From Opitutaceae bacterium (lineage in GTDB: Bacteria > Verrucomicrobiota > Verrucomicrobiia > Opitutales > Opitutaceae): a stretch of DNA of 48,498 nucleotides. The stretch covers positions 1 through 48,498 of the forward strand of contig JACFMR010000029.1 in assembly GCA_019455245.1 (NCBI GenBank), in the 5' to 3' direction. This document shows, piece after piece, positions 1-8,326 of the stretch (positions are counted from its first letter, which is position 1; every line of letters starts with the position of its first letter). The position numbers and the translations under genes were made by a program. The notes below the pieces were generated by a model. It saw only the letters and a list, made by a program, of their open reading frames with translations, was not told the DNA's origin and made no database searches.

Positions 1-707
1 GGGATCGGCCCATCCGGGCCGGGGAGCGACGCGCGCACCGGATGATGCAGGTGACCATGCAGCACGAGTTCGGCCCCGACGCGTCTGAGGGTCTCGCGCA
101 ATGCGGACGCATGATGCAGCCCGCGGCGCCAGCCCGCGGCGCCGGTTTGCGGCGGATGATGAATCATGACGATGCGAAAAGCCCCGTCCTGCCGCAACTG
201 GCGCAAGCGGTCTTCCACCGCGGCGACCTGCCCGGCCGTGACCTTGCCCCAAGCCATGAAGGGCGCGGTGGCCACGGCGCTGGTGAGACCGAGCACCGCC
301 ACCGGACCCTGCCGCCAGACGGCAAGACCTTCCGCTTCGGCGGCGTCGCCACGCAGCCAGCGCGACCAGTGCGCGGCTTGTTCGCCGGTACCGGATCGGA
401 CCAGGGCATCGTGATTGCCGGGCACGAGGCTGACCAGGGCGTGTTTTTCCAGCGCGGTGAGTTCTGCCGCGGCGGCGCGAAATTCCGCCGGCAGGGCGAA
501 GTTCACGAGGTCGCCCACCACGCAAAAGCGATCGACCGGAGTTTGCCGCCAAATTCTGAGCGCGGCATCGAACACCTCGCGCCGATGGCGGCGGTGCCGG
601 TTGAGCCGCCACGAAATCATGCCCAGCCGCTGCTTCAGGGCCGTCGGTCGGCCGGCCCCGGGCGGCGGGGGCAGGTGCCAGTCGGAGCACTGGATGAAGC
701 GAAACAT
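1..707 (-). CDS. Metallophosphoesterase, 3' end outside window
   Basis: The ATG at 707 opens a frame that stays open to base 1, so at least 235 residues are visible and the C-terminus lies outside the window. The calcineurin-like dinuclear-metal signature is complete and in order: Asp9-x-His11 in SDWHL, GDLVN with Asp66, GNHD at 97-100, an HHPP segment, and GHLHH at 218-222. The family hydrolyses phosphomono- or diesters; no signal peptide is visible, so a cytoplasmic location is likely. Its ATG overlaps the TGA of the upstream exported protein by one base (TGATG), so the two are probably translationally coupled. Proximity to the lipid cluster suggests a lipid-phosphate or nucleotide-lipid substrate, but that is inference only. 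Confidence 0.88.
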   Translation of the reverse strand, partial: MFRFIQCSDWHLPPPPGAGRPTALKQRLGMISWRLNRHRRHRREVFDAALRIWRQTPVDRFCVVGDLVNFALPAEFRAAAAELTALEKHALVSLVPGNHDALVRSGTGEQAAHWSRWLRGDAAEAEGLAVWRQGPVAVLGLTSAVATAPFMAWGKVTAGQVAAVEDRLRQLRQDGAFRIVMIHHPPQTGAAGWRRGLHHASALRETLRRVGAELVLHGHLHHPVRASLPGPDGPI

Positions 708-1417
708 CACGCGCCGGGAGCGGGCACCGGTGCGGTTTCGCTCAGACGCAGCTCAATGACCGAGCCTTTGCTCCGGTAACGCACCTGCAGCAGCGTGCCC
801 TGTTCGTCGTACCACAACTCCTCCGGGCGGTGGCCGAGCAGGGTGTATTTGCGCGCGGTGATGGCTTTTCCGCCCAAGGTGAGGGTTTCGTTGCCGCCGG
901 GTTCGATGGTCGCGAGGTCCACGCGGCCTTTTTCGCTGATTTGGGCGACCTCGCCCGAGACAGCCGGCCACCACGGCACGAAGGTCATCACCGGGCCGTT
1001 GAGTGCCCGGGGCGTGCCGTTGACCGTCAATACATAAGCCGGGTCCTGGCGGGCGAGATCCACTTCGAATGCGTTGCCGATGTAGGTGGACCGCCCCTGC
1101 GAGCGTTCCAGCCGGCCGTCGATCCAGACATCGTGGCGCGAGTGTTCGGCCTCATACACCGTCAGAAACAGCATTTTCACTTTGACTGTCATGGCCACCG
1201 TGACCTCGCGACGGTCCGGGAGGTCTTCGAGGGTGAACCGGTACTCGCCGATGGGTTTGCCATCCCGGGTGACAACATAGGTCAACCGCGTGCCTTCCGG
1301 AGCCGGCACCGCCCCGCCGGAGAGCGCGGCGCCGCCGAGCAACAAACCCAGGAAAATCTTGAATAAGGGAGCCAAAATCAGGTGGAGCAGCCCCGGTCGG
1401 GACCGCCGGTCCGGCAT
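707..1417 (-). CDS. Exported DUF6134/DUF3108-like protein
   Basis: The protein has 236 residues from ATG 1417. I prefer this start because it gives a basic N-terminus followed by a hydrophobic stretch (about residues 9-31, ending AALSGGAVPA), a convincing signal peptide. The open frame continues upstream to 2107, but only antisense to the ligase gene. The mature part is beta-rich, with a DGKPIGEYRFTLED repeat-like opening and a long-sheet pattern recalling the DUF6134/DUF3108 families of unknown function, which are probably periplasmic. Its stop overlaps the start of the metallophosphoesterase. It diverges from the acyl-AMP ligase across a 285-bp gap. The family assignment is by visual resemblance only. 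Confidence 0.7.
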   Translation of the reverse strand: MPDRRSRPGLLHLILAPLFKIFLGLLLGGAALSGGAVPAPEGTRLTYVVTRDGKPIGEYRFTLEDLPDRREVTVAMTVKVKMLFLTVYEAEHSRHDVWIDGRLERSQGRSTYIGNAFEVDLARQDPAYVLTVNGTPRALNGPVMTFVPWWPAVSGEVAQISEKGRVDLATIEPGGNETLTLGGKAITARKYTLLGHRPEELWYDEQGTLLQVRYRSKGSVIELRLSETAPVPAPGA

Positions 1418-1702
1418 TGAGGGGTGGCCGCCGGCCGCCTTCAATCCAATTCCTCGGCCGTTCATCTGCAGGATTTTGCTGCATTGACTGTCACGCGGAT
1501 TCTTACGGAGTATGTCACAGTTGAGAGACAGAACCACCATACCTACCCCCGCTATTTTCCAACTCACGCGCCGCGCAGGATTTGTCATGTCAAACATGGT
1601 CCTGGTTCCGGGCTTGGGGGTTGCGATATCTGAACGAATGCATGCCTCCATGCTGGTCTGTGCCTGCCGCCGCGCCCAAGCCGGCGCTTCATTTAGCACG
1701 CC
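1418..1702. promoter_or_regulatory. Divergent intergenic region before the lipid cluster
   Basis: This 285-bp gap separates the leftward DUF6134-like gene from the rightward acyl-AMP ligase and must carry both promoters. A TTGACT hexamer stands at 1484-1489 and TTGACA is readable on the minus strand near 1594, but neither has a convincing -10 partner. TGTCAC occurs twice (1489-1494 and 1513-1518). No small gene is apparent. Confidence 0.3.
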
Positions 1703-3559
1703 ATGATTGACGAACAGTTTTCTGCAAACGGTGCCGGCAGGGAACGGACGCGCAGCTCCGCCCCTACATGCAACGGGATGGCGCGAAGTGCCCGACCCGA
1801 CGATGCGCCGGCCACCCTGGCCGAAGCCCTGAGCCGCGCGGCGCAGTCCGACCGCGGCATGAGTTTTCTGGATGTCCAGGGCAATCAGGAAAATGTTCTG
1901 CCCTACGCCGAGATCCGCGAGCGCGCGCTGATGCTGGCGCGGCGGTTGCTCGGGCTGGGGTTGCGACGGGGCGATGCCGTGGGCATCATTGCGTTGGTGC
2001 AGGCGGATTTCGTCTGCGCCTTTTTTGCGTGCCAATACGCCGGTTTGGTGGCGGTGCCCCTGCCGCTGGTCAACGGCATCGGTGCGGCCCGGGGGTATCA
2101 GCAGCAACTGACCCAGGTGTTGAAGATTTCGCGGGCACGGGTGGCGCTGGGGCCGACTTCATTTCTGCCCCACCTGCAGCAGGCGGCGGAGGGACTCGAT
2201 CTGCGCGCCATCTGCACCGTGCCCGATCTGCAGGCCATGCCGGCGACCGATCATCCCGGCCGGCCCTTGGGTGCGGATGAAATCAGCCACATCCAGTTTT
2301 CGTCCGGCAGCACGGCGTTCCCGAAGGGCATCACCATCAGCCAGCGCGCGCTGATGGCCAACCTGCTCGGCATCATCCACGATGGCGTCCAAGTCACGTC
2401 GGCGGACCGGATCGCCTCCTGGCTGCCGTTCTACCACGACATGGGCCTGATCGGGGCGATGCTGGTGCCGACGGTGGCCGCGATCAACGCCGACTACCTG
2501 CCCACCGATGCCTTTGTGCGCCGGCCGCACCTGTGGCTGCAGATGATTTCGCGCCTGCGCTCCACCATCAGTTTCAGCCCCAGCTTCGGCTACGATCTCG
2601 CCACGCGCAGGGCCATCGGCCGGCCCGACAACACGTTGGATCTTTCCTGCTGGCGGGTCGCCGGTCTGGGGGGCGACATGGTGCAAAAAACCGTGCTCGA
2701 CCGTTTTGCCGAAACCTTCGCCGCGGTCGGGTTCAACCCGAAGGCCTTCATGCCCAGCTACGGGCTGGCCGAGTCCACGCTGGCGGTCACCTTCACGCCT
2801 CCGGGCGAAGGCATGGCGTATGACCGGGTGGAGCAGAGCTCCCTCGAGCAACTGGGACGCAAGGTCGTGCCGGTGGGGGCCGACGCGCCGAACGCCCGCA
2901 ACGTCGTCGCCTGCGGCCGCGTGCTGGCCGAGCACGGCATCGAGATTCGCGATGAGACCAGCCGGGCGATGCCCGAGCGTCACATCGGCGCCGTCTTCGT
3001 CAAGGGCGCGAGCCTGATGGACGGTTATTACCAGAACGAGGACGCGACCCGCGAGTGCCTCACGCGCGACGGTTGGCTCGACACCGGCGACATGGGCTAT
3101 CTGTCCGGCGGTCTGCTCTACATCACCGGGCGGCGGAAGGACATGATCATCATCAACGCGCGCAACATCTGGCCGCAGGACATCGAGTGGCACGCCGAGC
3201 AGGCGGTGCCCGGGCTGCGCACGCGCGACACCGCGGCTTTCATGCACCACGATCAGGAAGGCGGCGAACGCGCGGTGCTGCTGGTGCAATGCCGGCTCAC
3301 CAACCCCGCCGATCTGGAACGGTTGCTGAAGGAAGTGCACTCCGCCGTGCTGCGCAACGTCGGCGTCGATTGTCAGGTCGAGCTCGTGCCGCCCAAAACC
3401 CTGCCTTACACCACTTCGGGCAAGCTCATGCGGGCACAGGCCCGGCAACGCTGGCTGGAACTGCGGCACAACGGTCAAAATGGCCACAACGGCAACGGCC
3501 ACGCCGCCTCGAACCATCCGTTTGACAACTGTCACGACGCCCTGCCTGTTCCTTCCTGA
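1703..3559 (+). CDS. Fatty-acyl-AMP ligase (FAAL-type acyl-ACP synthetase)
   Basis: The protein has 618 residues. ANL-superfamily motifs are clear: the P-loop FSSGSTAFPKG near residue 200, SWLPFYHDMGLIG near 235 (typical of FAAL-type enzymes), PSYGLAEST near 352, a WLDTGDMG segment, and the C-terminal lysine in TSGKLMRAQA. FAALs adenylate fatty acids and pass the acyl group to an acyl carrier protein rather than to CoA. The gene for a small ACP starts two bases after this stop, which fits that role. The C-terminal tail is rich in Asn, Gly and His and looks disordered. With the serine palmitoyltransferase downstream, it probably supplies acyl-ACP for sphingoid-base synthesis. Start choice is uncertain within the first 30 codons. 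Confidence 0.9.
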   Translation: MIDEQFSANGAGRERTRSSAPTCNGMARSARPDDAPATLAEALSRAAQSDRGMSFLDVQGNQENVLPYAEIRERALMLARRLLGLGLRRGDAVGIIALVQADFVCAFFACQYAGLVAVPLPLVNGIGAARGYQQQLTQVLKISRARVALGPTSFLPHLQQAAEGLDLRAICTVPDLQAMPATDHPGRPLGADEISHIQFSSGSTAFPKGITISQRALMANLLGIIHDGVQVTSADRIASWLPFYHDMGLIGAMLVPTVAAINADYLPTDAFVRRPHLWLQMISRLRSTISFSPSFGYDLATRRAIGRPDNTLDLSCWRVAGLGGDMVQKTVLDRFAETFAAVGFNPKAFMPSYGLAESTLAVTFTPPGEGMAYDRVEQSSLEQLGRKVVPVGADAPNARNVVACGRVLAEHGIEIRDETSRAMPERHIGAVFVKGASLMDGYYQNEDATRECLTRDGWLDTGDMGYLSGGLLYITGRRKDMIIINARNIWPQDIEWHAEQAVPGLRTRDTAAFMHHDQEGGERAVLLVQCRLTNPADLERLLKEVHSAVLRNVGVDCQVELVPPKTLPYTTSGKLMRAQARQRWLELRHNGQNGHNGNGHAASNHPFDNCHDALPVPS

Positions 3560-3561
3560 CC

Positions 3562-3828
3562 ATGCAGCACAACTCCACTTATCAGGAAGTTCTCGGTGTC
3601 GTTTGCGCCGAATTGCAGAAGATGTTTCCCCAGGAGGGACCGATCACGGGCGACACCGACATGACCAAGGATCTGCCCCTGGACTCCGCCGGCACCATGA
3701 CCCTGATGTTCGAACTGGAGACCAAGCTGGACGTCTCGCTGCCCCTCAACGATCTGGCCGGGCTCACCCGCGTGCACGAATTGGCCGAGCTCATTGTCAA
3801 GCTGCGCCAGCCACCCGCGGCCGGCTGA
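3562..3828 (+). CDS. Acyl carrier protein
   Basis: This is a small acidic four-helix-type protein of 88 residues. The phosphopantetheine attachment serine is Ser42 in LPLDSAGTM, matching the ACP consensus DS(L/A)xx. It starts two bases after the acyl-AMP ligase stop and is followed by the serine palmitoyltransferase. It therefore looks like a dedicated carrier that hands an acyl chain from the ligase to the transferase, as known for several sphingolipid-making bacteria. It is not the housekeeping fatty-acid ACP, since no fab genes are nearby. A phosphopantetheinyl transferase must come from elsewhere in the genome. Confidence 0.92.
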   Translation: MQHNSTYQEVLGVVCAELQKMFPQEGPITGDTDMTKDLPLDSAGTMTLMFELETKLDVSLPLNDLAGLTRVHELAELIVKLRQPPAAG

Positions 3829-3897
3829 AGCCTCACGGGGACCGGCGGCTGATTTTTTCGGTCGCACCGGATTCAACCTGATGCCATGACCTGACCG

Positions 3898-5148
3898 GTG
3901 GATACCACGACCCAATCACAACCGGGCAACGCCGACGCAGCCGGCTCCGCGTCGCCGACCCGGCCGGACATTTTCGCCAAATTCCGTCCGCTCCAGGAGC
4001 GACATGCCATGATTCGCGAACTCACCGGCGCGGATCCGCTGGGGATGCGCATCGAGCGCATGGAGTCGCCCACCCGGGCCTGGATTGCGGGCAAGCCCGT
4101 CATCCTGATGGGGTCGAACAATTATCTCGGCCTCACGTTCAACCCCGATTCGCAGGCCGCCGCCGTGCAGGCGCTGAGCGCCTCGGGCACCGGCACCACG
4201 GGCTCGCGCGCCGCCAACGGCAGCTACGCGTGCCACCAGGGCATCGAGCAGCAGCTCGCGGAATTTTTCGGCCTGCGCAAGGCCGTGTTGTTCACCACCG
4301 GCTACCAGGCCAACGTCGGTTTTATCTCCGCCATCGTGGGCAAGGACGACATCCTGCTCATCGATTCCGACAGCCACGCCAGCATCTACGACGGCTGCAA
4401 GCTGAGCGACGCCACCATCTACCGCTTCCGGCACAACGATCCCGAGGATCTCGCCCGCCGTATCGAGCGCCTGCCGCCCCAGGCCAACAAACTCATCGTG
4501 GTTGAAGGCATCTATTCGATGCTGGGCGATTACGCGCCGCTGAAGGAATTGGTCGCGGTGGCCAAGCGCTACGGCGCCTACCTCATGGTGGACGAGGCGC
4601 ACTCGCTCGGCGTGCTCGGCCCGACCGGCGGCGGACTGGCCCAGCACCTCGGGCTGGTGCAGGACATCGATTTCATTGTCGGCACGTTTTCCAAGAGCGT
4701 CGGCACGATCGGCGGCTTCTGCGTCTCCAACCACGAGGCGCTTGACACGGTGCGTTTCGCCGCGCGCGCCTACCTGTTCACCGCGTCGCTGCCGCCTTCG
4801 GTCGTGGCCTCGGCCAGCGCCTCGCTCGAGCGCATCCGCACCGACCCCTCGCTGCGCGAAAAACTCTGGGCCAACACCGATTATATTTACGACGGCCTGC
4901 GCGCGCTCGGCCTGCAGATCGGACCCAACAAGACCCCCGTCATTGGCATCGCCATGCCCGATGCCGCCGCCTGTCTGCGCGGCTGGCGCACGTTGCTGGA
5001 ATCCGGGGTGTATGTGAACCTCGCGCTGCCGCCCGCCACGCCCGGCAACATGGCGCTGCTGCGCTGTTCGATTTGCGCGGCACACACCCGCGAGCAGCTC
5101 GACACCGTCCTGGCGGCCTTCAAGCGCGTCAAAGCGCAGCTCGGCTGA
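3898..5148 (+). CDS. spt: Serine palmitoyltransferase (alpha-oxoamine synthase family)
   Basis: The protein has 416 residues from a GTG start. This PLP enzyme condenses serine with an acyl thioester to 3-ketosphinganine, the committed step of sphingolipid synthesis. The PLP lysine is Lys266 in TFSKSVGTIGGF, the stacking His160 is in DSDSHASIYDG, and Asp232 with His235 form DEAH. These sit within one position of the known bacterial enzyme from Sphingomonas. The signature FTASLPPSVVAS and the N-terminal DIFAKFRPLQ and NNYLGLTF blocks also favour SPT over 8-amino-7-oxononanoate synthase, and no biotin genes are present. The coupled ligase and ACP suggest acyl-ACP as donor. The reductase and ceramide synthase expected next are not in the window. 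Confidence 0.9.
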   Translation: MDTTTQSQPGNADAAGSASPTRPDIFAKFRPLQERHAMIRELTGADPLGMRIERMESPTRAWIAGKPVILMGSNNYLGLTFNPDSQAAAVQALSASGTGTTGSRAANGSYACHQGIEQQLAEFFGLRKAVLFTTGYQANVGFISAIVGKDDILLIDSDSHASIYDGCKLSDATIYRFRHNDPEDLARRIERLPPQANKLIVVEGIYSMLGDYAPLKELVAVAKRYGAYLMVDEAHSLGVLGPTGGGLAQHLGLVQDIDFIVGTFSKSVGTIGGFCVSNHEALDTVRFAARAYLFTASLPPSVVASASASLERIRTDPSLREKLWANTDYIYDGLRALGLQIGPNKTPVIGIAMPDAAACLRGWRTLLESGVYVNLALPPATPGNMALLRCSICAAHTREQLDTVLAAFKRVKAQLG

Positions 5149-5155
5149 GCTCAGC
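5144..5155. other. Palindrome containing two convergent stop codons
   Basis: GCTGAGCTCAGC is a perfect 12-bp palindrome in which the TGA of the rightward palmitoyltransferase (5146-5148) and the TGA of the leftward Tam41-like gene (5151-5153) lie two bases apart. No T-run follows on either strand, so a terminator role is weak. Confidence 0.6.
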
Positions 5156-6104
5156 GCACGCCGCCGCGCCGGCGCACTTTCCAAAACAGCAGCAACCCGG
5201 CGAGCACCGGGTGGCGGCGTTGAAAATCCGTCACGGGCACCTTGACGCCGCTGTGGCGCTCCACTTTCCAGCGCGCGTAATCCAGCCCGCCCTGGAACGT
5301 GAACCCGGCCTTGATCAGCCGCATCAGGTTAACCGCCTTGAACCACGGCCGGCGCAGCGCGAGGCCGCGACGGAAACGCCTGCGGTCGCGTTCGCTCCAG
5401 TCGGAAACGACCAGCTCTGCCGCCTCGAGCCGTGCGCCGCGCCCGCAGAGCGGCAACGCCAGCCGGGTGCGCAGGGCGAACGCCGCCAGTTCGGATTCCA
5501 CGCGCTGGGCCGCGCGTTCCGGCGGTTCGCTGCGGAGTTCGCTGCGGTAGGTTGAGCCCAGCCCCGCCACCCAGAAGTCGCGGATGGAAACCGGCCCGAC
5601 CAGCGGCAGCGTGCGCCGGTGAAACGTCACCACCGCATCCGCCAGCGCGCCGAGCAACTGCGCCTGCACGCGTTCATCCGGCGCCAGCAGCAGGCGCGCG
5701 GGCTGGCTGAAACGCGCCCAGATCTGCGGCGTGAAATGCCCGCCGCGGGCGGCGGCGGTGAAGGCCGCCCGCGTCATCACCGCGACCTTGGCGCGCAAGG
5801 TCTGCGCGGCGGTTTTTTCCTCCACGTAATACACATTGGGCGGCACCAGATTGCCGACGAACGCGAGCAGGCGGCCGGGTTGCCAATCCTGCAGGCGCTC
5901 CACCAGCACGTAGAAATCGTAAAGCGTGTCGGCGCCGGCGGGACCCCACAGCCCGGAGCCGTAGAACAGCACGGCGGCGCCCGGTGCGCGGCGCACCAAG
6001 GCCGCGGCCAGCAGTTCCGCGTCGCGGTTTACCGGCAGCGCGACCTCGGTGGCGAGCGCGGCCTCGAGGGCCGTGCGGGCGGAAGCTCGATCCGGGAAAT
6101 TCAC
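5151..6104 (-). CDS. Tam41/Mmp37-like putative phosphatidate cytidylyltransferase
   Basis: The protein has 317 residues from GTG 6104; a TTG three codons upstream is possible. The nucleotidyltransferase-like core is VLFYGSGLWGPAGADTLYDF, followed by FVGNLVPPNVYYVE, an AKVAVMTRAAF strand and IWARFSQPARLL. This order (YGS...D.Y/D.., xxNxYY, KxxVxs..F, grl.kP) resembles Tam41, the CDP-diacylglycerol synthase of mitochondria and some bacteria. I infer that it converts a lipid phosphate plus CTP into a CDP-lipid. Its neighbours fit that: a lipid kinase starts just upstream and then a CDP-alcohol phosphotransferase. The substrate could be phosphatidate or ceramide-1-phosphate. The assignment rests on motif resemblance and needs profile confirmation. 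Confidence 0.6.
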   Translation of the reverse strand: MNFPDRASARTALEAALATEVALPVNRDAELLAAALVRRAPGAAVLFYGSGLWGPAGADTLYDFYVLVERLQDWQPGRLLAFVGNLVPPNVYYVEEKTAAQTLRAKVAVMTRAAFTAAARGGHFTPQIWARFSQPARLLLAPDERVQAQLLGALADAVVTFHRRTLPLVGPVSIRDFWVAGLGSTYRSELRSEPPERAAQRVESELAAFALRTRLALPLCGRGARLEAAELVVSDWSERDRRRFRRGLALRRPWFKAVNLMRLIKAGFTFQGGLDYARWKVERHSGVKVPVTDFQRRHPVLAGLLLFWKVRRRGGVR

Positions 6105-6143
6105 TCCGGCCAAGCAGCGACCCGCCGCGGTTGCGGGGCAAGC

Positions 6144-7088
6144 CTAGATTCGCCAAAACACCAGCGGCGTGCCCAGCGCGAGCCTGACTTTAACCGGACC
6201 GGCGGCCAGCGGCACCGGCTCGCCGTCGAGCACCAGTTCGCCCTCGAAATTCAGGCGCAGCGCTTGGCCTTCGCGGAAAATGAAATCGCCGCCCACCGCG
6301 TCGAAGGACAGCCGGCGCAGCAGTCTGGCGACCGACCGCACGAGCCGGTGATAGGGATGACGCAGCACCATCATCCGCATGCTGGGCGCGGGGCGCGCGG
6401 GATTCAGGCCCAGCACGAGGCGGTCGAGCGTGGTGATGAAATACAGGACCATCGACGAGTTTCCCTCCGCCTGTCCGTCGGCGGTCCAATGCAGCCGCCG
6501 CGGTTGCAGCACCGGATCCCGGCGCACGTCGCCGAACAGCAACCGCCAGACCGTTTGCAGCAGGGCCAAGGCTTCGCCGCCGCGGCTGATGAAACCGCGG
6601 TGGTGCACGCGGCGGTGCACCCGCCGCAACAGCAGCGGCAGGGCGCCGCCGCCGAGGAAAAATCCCAGCAGGTCCGCGCCCGATTCGCGGCGCAAAATCA
6701 GCGGGGCGCGCCGGATTTGTTCGCCGGGTTGACCGGAGGCGAGGGCGGTGAGCACGCGGCGCAGGGCGCGATCGGGCCGACCGGTCAGGCCCACGTCCCG
6801 TGCAATCATGTTGGTGGTGCCGCCGGCGAGGAGCGCGAGCATCGGTTCGCGGGCGAAGGTGGTTGTCTGGCGCAACGCCGTCACGACGGCGTCCACCGTG
6901 CCGTCGCCGCCGTTGACGATGAGCAGGTCGGGCGCGGCGCGGGCGATTGCCGGCAGCACGGCCGCGAGTTCGTCCGGATGGGTGATGGTCCAGACCGGCA
7001 GGCCGGCGGCGCGCGCCATGTCCGGCACCCGGGCCCCGGAGCGGCGGTTGCCGCCGCCGAGCGGATTGTGGATCAGCGCCGCTTTCAC
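6144..7088 (-). CDS. Diacylglycerol/sphingosine/ceramide kinase-family lipid kinase
   Basis: The protein has 314 residues if started at GTG 7088, which makes a GTGA overlap with the stop of the CDP-alcohol transferase; a GTG at 7106 is the alternative. It carries the DAGK catalytic-domain features: an N-terminal KAALIHNPLGGG nucleotide-binding turn, NGGDGT at 59-64, and LLAGGTTNMIARD. The family phosphorylates diacylglycerol, sphingosine or ceramide. A bacterial ceramide kinase of this family is known from the Caulobacter sphingolipid locus, so ceramide is a reasonable substrate here given the neighbouring palmitoyltransferase. The C-terminal half is the usual beta-sandwich domain. Substrate is inferred from context. 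Confidence 0.82.
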   Translation of the reverse strand: MKAALIHNPLGGGNRRSGARVPDMARAAGLPVWTITHPDELAAVLPAIARAAPDLLIVNGGDGTVDAVVTALRQTTTFAREPMLALLAGGTTNMIARDVGLTGRPDRALRRVLTALASGQPGEQIRRAPLILRRESGADLLGFFLGGGALPLLLRRVHRRVHHRGFISRGGEALALLQTVWRLLFGDVRRDPVLQPRRLHWTADGQAEGNSSMVLYFITTLDRLVLGLNPARPAPSMRMMVLRHPYHRLVRSVARLLRRLSFDAVGGDFIFREGQALRLNFEGELVLDGEPVPLAAGPVKVRLALGTPLVFWRI

Positions 7089-8233
7089 GGCGCGTTTTCC
7101 AACCACGAGCGCAACGGCTCATGCCGCCGTGCGACGACCGATTGGGCCACCTGCACCAGATGCACCGCCAGCGTGGCCACGGTCCACCAGGCGACGAGCC
7201 AGAGTCCGAGATCCGGCCGGCCCACGAGCACGGCCAGGGTCAGCAGAATCATGTTGGGATTGCGCCGGGCCAGCACGAGGCGGAAAGCCGAATCGAAGCG
7301 GCGCCACACGTGCAGGTGAAACCCGTGCAGTTTGATGAAGACGCCTTCGCAAACCCGCCCGGCGATGTAGCCGCCGAAGATCAGCAGCATCATGGTCACG
7401 AAATCGGCGCCCAGCCCGGTGGCCACCAAACCCATGCCCCAGGTATAATACCACGCCAGCGGGTGCAGCAGATCGATGCCGTGATCCAGCACGTCGCCGA
7501 ATTTCGACGAGGTCATGGTCACGCGGGCAAGTTTGCCGTCCACCGTGTCGAGAAACGTCATCACCCAACCCAGCGCGAGCCCGAGCCCGAACTGGCCGGC
7601 GGCAAACAGATAGCAGACGACCACGGCCAGCACGCCGCTGATGGCGGTCACGAAGTTGGGCGTGAATTTCAGCGCAACGCACCACTTGGTGACGATGCGC
7701 GCGGGCACGGGCCACCAGTATTTGGTCACGAGGTCGGTCACGCCCTTGTAGGTGGACATGAAAAGGCGCCTCTCGAGCGCCGGCAGATTGGCGGGCGTGA
7801 CGCGCAACGCATACGGATCGTCACGGCGGCGCAGGGTCACGTTGTAAACGCTCGCGATGTCGGTGGTGCGCACTTCGCGCAGGCCGACGGGCAGCGGACC
7901 GGATTCACGCAGCCAGGACAGGGCATCCGCCGGAGTGGCGGCGGTGGTCAGATGCACGGCGAGCGGGCGGGCTTCGTCGTCCACGAGCGCGCAACCGGGA
8001 TGTTGCACCAGACCCTTGAGCACCGACTGATGGAAAATGGCGTCGCCGCGCAGCCAAAGTCCGGGAGCCGGCGTTTCCGCCGCATCGGTCGCGGCCCGCT
8101 CGGCGATGCCCAGTTTCTTCAGTTCGAGCCGGGTGCGTTCAGCGGGAGTCCGGCCCCAGACCCGCAGTGCGTCCGGCTGCGGCAGAATCCAGGCATTCGG
8201 TTTGGCGGGCGGGGAATCGGATGGGGCGGTCAT
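7085..8233 (-). CDS. CDP-alcohol phosphatidyltransferase with extra N-terminal domain
   Basis: The protein has 382 residues from ATG 8233. The complete CDP-alcohol phosphotransferase signature is visible from Asp229: D-TV-DG-KL-AR, then eight residues, G, Asp250 and Asp254. About six hydrophobic segments surround it. Residues 1-150 form an additional soluble domain whose opening (RVWGRTPAERTRLELKKLGI) looks like a nucleotidyltransferase fold without the usual GxGTR loop. This architecture recalls inositol-phosphate cytidylyltransferase fusions, but degenerate. The enzyme should transfer a phospho-alcohol or phospholipid moiety from a CDP donor. Next to a lipid kinase and a Tam41-like gene, it is likely to form the polar headgroup of a phospho- or sphingophospholipid. 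The headgroup alcohol is unknown. Confidence 0.85.
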   Translation of the reverse strand: MTAPSDSPPAKPNAWILPQPDALRVWGRTPAERTRLELKKLGIAERAATDAAETPAPGLWLRGDAIFHQSVLKGLVQHPGCALVDDEARPLAVHLTTAATPADALSWLRESGPLPVGLREVRTTDIASVYNVTLRRRDDPYALRVTPANLPALERRLFMSTYKGVTDLVTKYWWPVPARIVTKWCVALKFTPNFVTAISGVLAVVVCYLFAAGQFGLGLALGWVMTFLDTVDGKLARVTMTSSKFGDVLDHGIDLLHPLAWYYTWGMGLVATGLGADFVTMMLLIFGGYIAGRVCEGVFIKLHGFHLHVWRRFDSAFRLVLARRNPNMILLTLAVLVGRPDLGLWLVAWWTVATLAVHLVQVAQSVVARRHEPLRSWLENAP

Positions 8234-8326
8234 GAACAACGCGCTAGGAATTCAGGTTTCCCGCGCCGGATAAAGCGCAAAGCCCGTCCATGCCTGCATC
8301 CTGCCGGCGCCACCGCCGCCGCGGCT

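Noticed and set aside
42..779. 245-codon plus-strand frame at the left end
   Set aside because: It is antisense to the metallophosphoesterase, whose motifs are complete; the plus-strand product is Arg/Gly-rich with no domain.
1418..2107. Upstream extension of the DUF6134-like frame
   Set aside because: It passes through the divergent promoter region and into the ligase gene; the internal ATG with a signal peptide is better.
2159..3535. 458-codon minus-strand frame
   Set aside because: Antisense to the acyl-AMP ligase; composition rich in His, Gly and Arg, typical of a GC-driven shadow.
3898..5148. 8-amino-7-oxononanoate synthase (BioF)
   Set aside because: SPT-specific blocks such as FTASLPPSVV and the ligase/ACP neighbours outweigh this; no biotin genes nearby.
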